From Nocardioides cynanchi (GTDB taxonomy: Bacteria > Actinomycetota > Actinomycetes > Propionibacteriales > Nocardioidaceae), in contig NZ_CP044344.1 in assembly GCF_008761635.1 (NCBI RefSeq), forward strand, positions 186,001 through 250,000: DNA of 64,000 bases, given 5' to 3'. The number at the start of each line of letters is the position of its first letter. The stretch's first letter is position 1. The notes beneath the pieces were generated by a model that did not search any database, was not told where the DNA came from, and saw only the letters and a program-made list of their open reading frames with translations. Below, piece after piece: positions 58,384 to 64,000 of the stretch. Both the position numbers and the translations under genes were made by a program.

Positions 58384-60048
58384 ATGTCCACGGACACTGC
58401 TCCGGCCCCTCAGGGCAAGAAACGCGATCACTCGCTCAAGCGCGAGATCGGCCTGATCGGCCTGACCTGGGCCTCGATGGGCTCGATCATCGGCTCCGGC
58501 TGGCTCTTCGCCCCGCAGACGGCGCTGCAGGTCGCCGGCCCGGCCGTCCTGATCTCCTGGGTGCTCGGCGGCGTCGCGATCATCATCCTCGCCCTGGTGC
58601 ACGCCGAGCTGGGCGGGATGTACCCCGTCTCCGGCGGCACCGCGCGCTTCCCGCACTACGCGTTCGGTGGGGTGGCGGGGGCGTCGTTCGGCTGGTTCGC
58701 GTGGCTGAACGCCGCCACGGTGGCTCCGATCGAGGTCTCGGCCGTGCTCACCTACGCCGGCCACTACGGCTTCGCGAAGGGCTGGATCGACCCGCTGACC
58801 AACGTGCTCAGCACCACGGGCATCGTGATCGCGGTGATCCTGATGGCCCTGATGGTGGCCATCAACTTCTTCGGGGTCCGGATCCTGGCCGCGACCAACA
58901 GCGCGATGACGTGGTGGAAGATCGCGATCCCGCTGCTGACGATCCTGGTCCTGTCGATCAACAACTTCGACACCAGCAACCTGCACATGGCCAACGGCTT
59001 CAACCCCGACGGCCTCAAGGGGATCTTCACCGCGATCGCGACCGGCGGCATCATCTTCAGCTACCTGGGCTTCGAGCAGGCCGACCAGCTCGCCGGTGAG
59101 TCGGCCAACCCGAAGCGGGACGTCCCTCGGGCGGTGATCGGCTCGGTCGTGCTGGGCACGATCATCTACGTCCTGCTCCAGGTCGTGTTCCTCTTCGCCC
59201 TCCCGCACTCGGCGATCGGCGCCCAGTGGGACTCGCAGGGCAAGGGCCTCTACACCGCCTTCAGCGGTCCCTTCGCCGAGATCGCGACCCTGCTGAGCAT
59301 CGGCTGGCTGGCCACGGTCATCTACATCGACGCGTTCGTCAGCCCGGCCGGCACCGGGCTGATCTACACCACCGGCAGCTCGCGCCTGGCCTACGGGCTC
59401 TCCCGCAACGGCTACGTCCCGTCCGTGTTCGAGTGGACCAACGCCCGGGGAGTGCCGTGGGTCGGCCTGCTCGCGGCGTTCGTCACCGGGTGCATCTGCT
59501 TCCTGCCGTTCCCGAGCTGGCAGTCGCTGGTGGAGCTGATCACCAGCGCGTCCGTGCTGATGTACGGCGGCGCGCCGCTGTCCCTGGGCGCGTTCCGGCG
59601 CAGGCTGCCGGACGCCGACCGGCCCTACCGGCTGCCGGCCGCGGGGTTCCTGTCGCCGCTGGCGTTCATCATCGCCAACCTGATCATCCTGTTCACCGGG
59701 TGGGAGACGGTCTGGAAGCTGGGCGTCTCGATCCTGATCGGCTACACGATCCTGGTGGCGAACCGGCTCTTCCACCTCAACGAGCACAAGCCGACCCTGG
59801 AGTGGCGCGCCGCCTCGTGGCTGCTTCCCTACCTGGCCGGGATGGGTGTCATCGTCTACGTCAGCTCGTTCGGCCACGCCCCGACGGACCCGGTGCTGGC
59901 GTTCGGCTGGGACATCCTCGTCGTCGCGGTCTGGAGCCTGGTCATCTACTACTGGGCGATGCAGGTGGCGTTGTCCACGCAGATGATCGAGGAGATGATC
60001 GGCGAGGTCGAGCTGCCCGAGGAGGAGATGCAGGCCCCCGCGCACTGA
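58384..60048 (+). CDS. APC-superfamily amino acid permease
   Basis: 554 residues from ATG 58384, 12-14 TM helices. GLIGLTWASMGSIIGSGWLFAP is the TM1 signature of APC transporters; TGGIIFSYLGFEQADQLAGESANPKRDVPRAV is the conserved TM6-7 loop. The extended C-terminal tail ending EVELPEEEMQAPAH is acidic. The substrate cannot be read from sequence. Stands alone between the MocR/YczE pair and a convergent methyltransferase. Confidence 0.9.
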   Translation: MSTDTAPAPQGKKRDHSLKREIGLIGLTWASMGSIIGSGWLFAPQTALQVAGPAVLISWVLGGVAIIILALVHAELGGMYPVSGGTARFPHYAFGGVAGASFGWFAWLNAATVAPIEVSAVLTYAGHYGFAKGWIDPLTNVLSTTGIVIAVILMALMVAINFFGVRILAATNSAMTWWKIAIPLLTILVLSINNFDTSNLHMANGFNPDGLKGIFTAIATGGIIFSYLGFEQADQLAGESANPKRDVPRAVIGSVVLGTIIYVLLQVVFLFALPHSAIGAQWDSQGKGLYTAFSGPFAEIATLLSIGWLATVIYIDAFVSPAGTGLIYTTGSSRLAYGLSRNGYVPSVFEWTNARGVPWVGLLAAFVTGCICFLPFPSWQSLVELITSASVLMYGGAPLSLGAFRRRLPDADRPYRLPAAGFLSPLAFIIANLIILFTGWETVWKLGVSILIGYTILVANRLFHLNEHKPTLEWRAASWLLPYLAGMGVIVYVSSFGHAPTDPVLAFGWDILVVAVWSLVIYYWAMQVALSTQMIEEMIGEVELPEEEMQAPAH

Positions 60049-60078
60049 GCGCGCTGAAGGGCCCGACGGGCGGGTCCG

Positions 60079-60648
60079 TCAGCGTCGCGTGGCGATCAGG
60101 GCGGACGCGTCCGGAGCGACCAGGACCTCGGCGGCGGTGAAGCGGCCGTCGCTGAGCCACTCCTCGCGCAACGTGTCGACCCGGCCGTCGAAGATCGGAG
60201 GCCAGGACTGGCAGGGTGTGAAGTCGTCCAGCACCACGATGCCGCCGGTCTCCATCAGCTCGACCACCTTGTCGGGGTGGGAGGCCGACGGCTTCCCGGA
60301 GTCCAGGAACAGCAGGGAGAAGGGGCCGCGGTCCAGCATGGTCGACCAGTCGGCGGCCAGCACCTCGACCTGGTCGTCGTCGGAGAAGATCTCGGCGGCG
60401 GCCTCGGCCAGCCGGGGGTCGAGCTCGGCGGTGAGGATCCGGGTGCCGTCGTCGCGCATCCCCGACCGCAGCCACGCCGTACCGACGCCGCAGCCGGTGC
60501 CGAACTCCGCCATCGTCCCCCCGCGGGTCGCGGCCAGGGTGGCCAGCAGGCGGCCCGTCTCGTTGCGGCAGAACGAGACGTAACCGGCACGGCGGGAGAC
60601 GTCGAACGCGCGGGTGACGACGTCGGGGAGCTCCGGGGGTGCGCTCAT
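60079..60648 (-). CDS. O-methyltransferase-like SAM-dependent methyltransferase
   Basis: 189 residues. SAM site MAEFGTGCGVGTAWLRSGM, acidic TAELDPRLAEAA, then LLFLDSGKPS and GGIVVLDDFTP, in the positions where CCoAOMT-like enzymes carry metal-binding Asp residues (here DSGK replaces DADK). Substrate unknown. CAGACT lies seven bases before the ATG on this strand. Confidence 0.8.
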   Translation of the reverse strand: MSAPPELPDVVTRAFDVSRRAGYVSFCRNETGRLLATLAATRGGTMAEFGTGCGVGTAWLRSGMRDDGTRILTAELDPRLAEAAAEIFSDDDQVEVLAADWSTMLDRGPFSLLFLDSGKPSASHPDKVVELMETGGIVVLDDFTPCQSWPPIFDGRVDTLREEWLSDGRFTAAEVLVAPDASALIATRR

Positions 60649-60747
60649 GGCGGGCAGTCTGCCATTGCTGGACAGCCGTCTCGCATGCTGAGCCGCTGGT
60701 GGAATCCGGATGCGCCGCCCGGCCGCACGCCGTACCGTGGTCACATC

Positions 60748-60792
60748 ATGCGGAGCGTGTTCGTACTCATCGTTCGCCGCGGCGGGGCCTGA
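60748..60792 (+). CDS. Leader peptide of the leuB region
   Basis: Fourteen codons plus stop: MRSVFVLIVRRGGA. The V-F-V-L-I-V run holds three Val, one Leu and one Ile, matching a branched-chain attenuator and resembling the ilvB leader (MR...(L/V)n...RR.(A/G)G/A). ACCGTGGT stands a few bases upstream in both. Its stop codon overlaps the left arm of a hairpin. It controls the 52-residue gene and probably leuB. Confidence 0.7.
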   Translation: MRSVFVLIVRRGGA

Positions 60793-60836
60793 CGAAGGCC
60801 ACCTCGTCGCGGAGTTCGGCGTTTCCGGCCTTCGTC
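60791..60836 (+). promoter_or_regulatory. Hairpin following the leader peptide
   Basis: GACGAAGGCC (60791-60800) and GGCCTTCGTC (60827-60836) are perfectly complementary over 10 bp with a 26-base loop. CTCGTCG in the loop (60803-60809) can instead pair with CGACGAG (60839-60845), giving a competing structure. No T-run follows, so any attenuation would be Rho-dependent or translational. Confidence 0.55.
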
Positions 60837-61008
60837 CCCGACGAGCCGCTCCGTGGCGGATCCGCTCCAGATCTCCTCTCGCAGCGTGATCCGCTCCCCG
60901 GTCCTCTGGACTCCTGCGCCGTGTGATCCACGGCGGGGTACGCCGGCTCCGCCTCGTGGCGGCTCGTCGCCACCGTCCTCGCAGCGATCGATCTTCAGGA
61001 GCACCACG

Positions 61009-61167
61009 ATGTACGACATGTATCCCGACTGGGGTCCGGCCAAGCACCGCGCGCCGTCCGACGCGCCGTACCCGTCCGAGAGCCCGCGGAGTCTCGGGTC
61101 GACGGAGGCCCTCCAGGCCTCGCTCGACCTGCGGGACAACGGCGGCCAGCGTCCCGACGACAACTAG
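61009..61167 (+). CDS. Small protein of unknown function between leader and leuB
   Basis: 52 residues from ATG 61009 with AGGAG nine bases upstream. Composition is polar and Pro/Ser rich ([20 protein letters not shown], then [14 protein letters not shown] at the end), no TM segment. It ends ten bases before leuB, so it is the first gene of that unit. No family recognised. Its tight placement and good ribosome site support translation. Confidence 0.55.
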   Translation: MYDMYPDWGPAKHRAPSDAPYPSESPRSLGSTEALQASLDLRDNGGQRPDDN

Positions 61168-61177
61168 CCTGCCGTTC

Positions 61178-62272
61178 ATGACCGACGACTCCCCGGCCGA
61201 CTCCACCGCCAGCCGCACGGTCGACCCTGCCGCGCCGGTGCGGTTGGCCGTGATCGGTGGCGACGGCATCGGGCCCGAGGTGACCGCCGAGGCCGTCAAG
61301 GTGCTCGAGGCGGCCTCGCCGGTCAAGATCGAGCAGACCCGCTACGACCTGGGCGCCGAGCGTTACCTCGCCACCGGCGAGGTGCTGCCCGACTCCGTGC
61401 TCGACGAGATCCGCGGACACGACGCGATCCTGCTGGGTGCGGTGGGCGGCAAGCCGGGCGATCCCCGCCTCCCCGCGGGCATCCTCGAACGCGGGCTGCT
61501 GCTGCGACTGCGCTTCGAGCTCGACCACTACGTCAACCTCCGCCCGTCGCGCACCTATCCCGGCGTCCCGACCCCGCTCGCCGATCCCGGCGACGTGGAC
61601 TTCGTCGTGGTCCGCGAGGGCACCGAAGGTCCCTACACCGGCAACGGCGGACGGCTTCGCGGGGGTACGCCGGCCGAGGTCGCGACCGAGGTCAGCGTCA
61701 ACACGGCGTACGGCGTGGAGCGGGTGGTGCGCGACGCGTTCGTCCGCGCCGCGGGCCGGCCGCGGCGCCACCTGACCTGGGTGCACAAGACCAACGTGCT
61801 GGTGCACGCCGGCGGCCTGTGGTCGCGGGTGGTCGACGAGGTCGCGCGCGAGTTCCCCGAGGTCAGCGTGGACTACCTCCATGTGGACGCCGCCACGATC
61901 TTCCTGACCACCGACCCGGCCCGCTTCGACGTGATCGTCACCGACAACCTGTTCGGTGACATCCTCACCGACCTGGCCGGCGCCGTGACCGGTGGGATCG
62001 GCCTCGCCGCCTCGGCGAACATCAACCCCGGGCGCACCGCGCCGTCGATGTTCGAGCCGGTGCACGGCTCGGCGCCCGACATCGCCGGGCAGGGCGTCGC
62101 CGACCCGACCGCCGCGATCCTGTCCGCGGCCCTCCTGCTCGACCACCTCGGTCACCACGACGCCGCCCGCGCGGTCGACGAGGCCGTCCTCGCCGACCTC
62201 TCCGCACGAGTACCCGGCGCCACCCGGCGTACCTCCGAGGTCGGCGACGCCGTCTCCGCCCGGCTGCCCTGA
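61178..62272 (+). CDS. leuB: 3-isopropylmalate dehydrogenase
   Basis: 364 residues from ATG 61178. Oxidative decarboxylation in leucine synthesis. [65 protein letters not shown], and the metal-site [17 protein letters not shown] are all family motifs; NAD preference fits [21 protein letters not shown]. The first ~20 residues ([18 protein letters not shown]) are an extension of the usual start. TAGCCT is seven bases upstream, within the end of the small gene. ilvE follows after a large palindrome. Confidence 0.95.
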   Translation: MTDDSPADSTASRTVDPAAPVRLAVIGGDGIGPEVTAEAVKVLEAASPVKIEQTRYDLGAERYLATGEVLPDSVLDEIRGHDAILLGAVGGKPGDPRLPAGILERGLLLRLRFELDHYVNLRPSRTYPGVPTPLADPGDVDFVVVREGTEGPYTGNGGRLRGGTPAEVATEVSVNTAYGVERVVRDAFVRAAGRPRRHLTWVHKTNVLVHAGGLWSRVVDEVAREFPEVSVDYLHVDAATIFLTTDPARFDVIVTDNLFGDILTDLAGAVTGGIGLAASANINPGRTAPSMFEPVHGSAPDIAGQGVADPTAAILSAALLLDHLGHHDAARAVDEAVLADLSARVPGATRRTSEVGDAVSARLP

Positions 62273-62291
62273 CCGGCGGTGGGGCGCGAGG

Positions 62292-62375
62292 TTTCACCGG
62301 TTCACCGGTGAAACAGTCGCTTCTCAGCCGAAATTTCGGCCGAGAAGCAGCGCCTTCACCGGTGAACCGGTGAAA
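62292..62375. repeat. Nested palindromic element between leuB and ilvE, copy 2
   Basis: An outer inverted repeat, TTTCACCGGTTCACCGGTGAAA (62292-62313) and its complement (62355-62375), encloses an inner palindrome, GCTTCTC...GCCGAAATTTCGGC...GAGAAGC (62319-62348, one mismatch). The whole 84 bp can form a cruciform or a long RNA stem. It aligns with the element after ilvN. Confidence 0.85.
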
Positions 62376-62413
62376 GCCGCCGACCCCTCAGCACTTTCGA
62401 AAGGTGGACTAAC

Positions 62414-63502
62414 GTGCCTCCCATGGAGATCAGCACGACCCTCGCGACCCAGCACGTCTCCGACCCCCGGCTGGCGGAGATCCTCGACGACCCGGGGTTC
62501 GGGGTGCACTTCACCGACCACATGTTCACCGTCGAGTGGACCCCCGAGGATGGCTGGCACGCGGCCCGGATCACGCCGTACGGCCCGCTGACGCTGGACC
62601 CCGCGACGGCCGTCCTGCACTACGCGCAGGAGATCTTCGAGGGCATGAAGGCCTACCGCCACGACGACGGCTCGATCTGGGCGTTCCGGCCGGAGGCCAA
62701 CGCCGAGCGGATGGTGCACTCCAGCCGGCGGCTCGCGCTGCCCGTGCTCGAGCCGGCGGACTTCATCGCGGCCGTCGAGGCCCTGGTCACCGTCGACCAG
62801 CGCTGGGTGCCCGAGGAGGGTGCCGCCGAGAAGAGCCTCTACGTGCGCCCGTTCATGATCGCCACCGACAAGTTCCTCGGCGTGCGGCCGGCCAAGCACG
62901 TGACCTTCATGGTGATCGCCAGCCCGGCCGGCCCCTACTTCAGCAAGGGTCCGCTCCCGATCACCCTCTGGCTGACCACCGAGTACACCCGCGCCGGCCG
63001 CGGCGGCATGGGCGCCGCCAAGACCGGCGGCAACTACGCGTCGTCGCTGGTCGCCCAGCAGGAGGCGATCGAGCAGGGCTGCGACCAGGTGGTCTTCCTC
63101 GACGGCCAGGAGCTGCGGTACGTCGAGGAGCTCGGCGGCATGAACATGTACTTCGTGTACGCCGACGGGCGCATCGTCACCCCCCAGCTCGGCACCATCC
63201 TCGAGGGCATCACCCGCTCCAGCATCATCGAGATCGCGGGCAAGATGGGGCACCAGGTCGAGGAGCGCAGGATCTCCGTCGACGAGTGGCGCGACGGTGT
63301 CACCAGCGGCGAGATCTCCGAGGTGTTCGCGTGCGGCACCGCGGCGGTGGTGACACCGGTCGGCTCGCTGCGCTGGGCCGGTGGCCGGACGCCCGAGGTC
63401 GCCGAGGCAGGCAAGGTGACCCTGGCCATCCGTCAGGCGCTGGTCGACATCCAGTACGGCCGGGCCGACGACACCTTCGGCTGGATGCGGCGCATCGTCT
63501 GA
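62414..63502 (+). CDS. ilvE: Branched-chain amino acid aminotransferase
   Basis: 362 residues from GTG 62414 with GAAAGGTGG eight bases upstream; ATG 62423 would give 359. Final transamination for Leu, Ile and Val. Class IV fold: HYAQEIFEGMKAYRHDDGSIWAFRP, PLP lysine in GMGAAKTGGNYASSLVAQ, LDGQELRYVEELGGMNMYFVY and EVFACGTAAVVTPVGSL. Probably a separate promoter, since the large palindrome separates it from leuB. Confidence 0.97.
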   Translation: MPPMEISTTLATQHVSDPRLAEILDDPGFGVHFTDHMFTVEWTPEDGWHAARITPYGPLTLDPATAVLHYAQEIFEGMKAYRHDDGSIWAFRPEANAERMVHSSRRLALPVLEPADFIAAVEALVTVDQRWVPEEGAAEKSLYVRPFMIATDKFLGVRPAKHVTFMVIASPAGPYFSKGPLPITLWLTTEYTRAGRGGMGAAKTGGNYASSLVAQQEAIEQGCDQVVFLDGQELRYVEELGGMNMYFVYADGRIVTPQLGTILEGITRSSIIEIAGKMGHQVEERRISVDEWRDGVTSGEISEVFACGTAAVVTPVGSLRWAGGRTPEVAEAGKVTLAIRQALVDIQYGRADDTFGWMRRIV

Positions 63503-63555
63503 GATACTGCGGCGGGCCGGCCGGCGCCGTCGGCCACCATCACGGGGAGTGGCAC

Positions 63556-64000
63556 ATGGTCTCGCGTCGGCGGGTTCTGCAGGGCATCGGGGCCGCGGGA
63601 GTCGCGGTCGCCACCGAGGCGGTGCCGCGCGCGGCCGTCGCGGTCGGTGGCAGCACCGGCGAGCCGCTGTTCACGTTCGCCTCGCTGCCCGACTTCTTCA
63701 ACGGCGACGTCGCCGACCTCTCGAAGCTGCCCACCTGGGACGGCGGGATGAACTCCGTCAACGAATCCTGGCGCAGTGCCATCGACCAGTGCCTGGGTGC
63801 CGTCGCCGCCCATCAGCCCCAGGCGGTCTTCGTGGCCGGGGACGTGGTCGAGGGCCACTGGAACATCGACTCCGACGACCGGGAGCTCTTCGGGCCGGTC
63901 AGCCAGGGCACCGACCCCGAGAGCCTGGCGCAGTGCCGCGCCGCGGTGCAGACGGCCGGCAACGTGCACTACTCCTACTACCAGGACCTGTTCTCGTCAC
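63556..64000 (+). CDS. Tat-exported metallophosphoesterase (3' end outside window)
   Basis: Open from ATG 63556 to the window end (148 codons). The start MVSRRRVLQGIGAAGVAVAT is a twin-arginine signal (SRRRVLQG). AVFVAGDVVEGHW matches the GDxx(D/E) element of calcineurin-like phosphoesterases, following FTFASLPDFFNGD; the GNH(D/E) and histidine motifs would lie beyond the edge. Ribosome site GGGGAG upstream. Likely an extracellular phosphatase or nuclease; substrate unknown. Confidence 0.65.
   Translation, partial: MVSRRRVLQGIGAAGVAVATEAVPRAAVAVGGSTGEPLFTFASLPDFFNGDVADLSKLPTWDGGMNSVNESWRSAIDQCLGAVAAHQPQAVFVAGDVVEGHWNIDSDDRELFGPVSQGTDPESLAQCRAAVQTAGNVHYSYYQDLFSS

Noticed and set aside
57592..60045. 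An 817-codon minus-strand open frame across YczE and the permease
   Set aside because: Low-complexity, Arg/Gln/Asp-rich shadow of two genes with clear family matches on the plus strand.

Overview
The window is chromosomal DNA of a very high-GC actinobacterium. Codon use is almost entirely G/C-ending, GTG starts and 4-base ATGA/GTGA overlaps are common, and the gene families point to a Nocardioides-like member of the Propionibacteriales; that genus-level placement is inference. The order iscS - mnmA - MetE-like - ligA - gatCAB - ilvBNC - serA - leuB is, from general knowledge, the backbone also seen in Mycobacterium tuberculosis. This is therefore ordinary core chromosome with accessory genes inserted between core blocks. 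No tRNA, rRNA, CRISPR array, prophage or intact insertion sequence was seen.

Layout. 1-1753: two adjacent paralogous secreted zinc metalloproteases, the first cut by the window edge. 1789-6779: a nucleotidyltransferase-like protein, iscS-mnmA-MetE-like overlapping genes, a decayed gene remnant and an O-methyltransferase. 6843-9234: a TetR/MFS efflux unit with two operator palindromes. 9604-10940: a DUF222/HNH gene broken by a frameshift. 10946-18184: hydrolases, ligA, a membrane-tethered M16-like peptidase and a SigE-family sigma factor with a membrane propeller partner. 18278-21605: gatCAB. 21644-23941: a hydrolase and a secreted repeat protein.

24005-29785 is the most striking unit. A cobalamin riboswitch with a Shine-Dalgarno-masking hairpin precedes five tightly coupled genes: a secreted alpha/alpha-repeat protein, a secreted membrane-anchored beta-domain protein, EcfT, a fused double ATPase EcfA and an ECF S component. 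The two secreted proteins together look like the two domains of animal transcobalamin/intrinsic factor, suggesting extracellular vitamin B12 capture coupled to an ECF importer.

29794-44583 is accessory: GNAT, EamA exporter, a 32-bp tandem palindromic repeat array, a PadR/reductase pair, a BNR-repeat protein, an APH-like kinase, an MHS-type MFS transporter, ilvD, a peptidase, a PLP decarboxylase and kynureninase. 44604-49796 holds a PCD-glyoxalase fusion and the ilvBNC operon behind a leader-peptide attenuator. 49809-51833 is a DUF4956/VTC/lamin-tail cassette headed by a perfect 20-bp palindrome. 51849-60648 contains a Clp-N-like regulator, serA, a polysaccharide deacetylase, a MocR/YczE pair, an amino acid permease and a methyltransferase. 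60748-63502 contains a second branched-chain leader peptide, a 52-residue protein, leuB and ilvE. The window ends inside a Tat-exported metallophosphoesterase.

Branched-chain amino acid synthesis dominates the core content (ilvD, ilvB, ilvN, ilvC, leuB, ilvE), with two leader peptides rich in Leu/Val/Ile and a shared palindromic element after ilvN and before ilvE.
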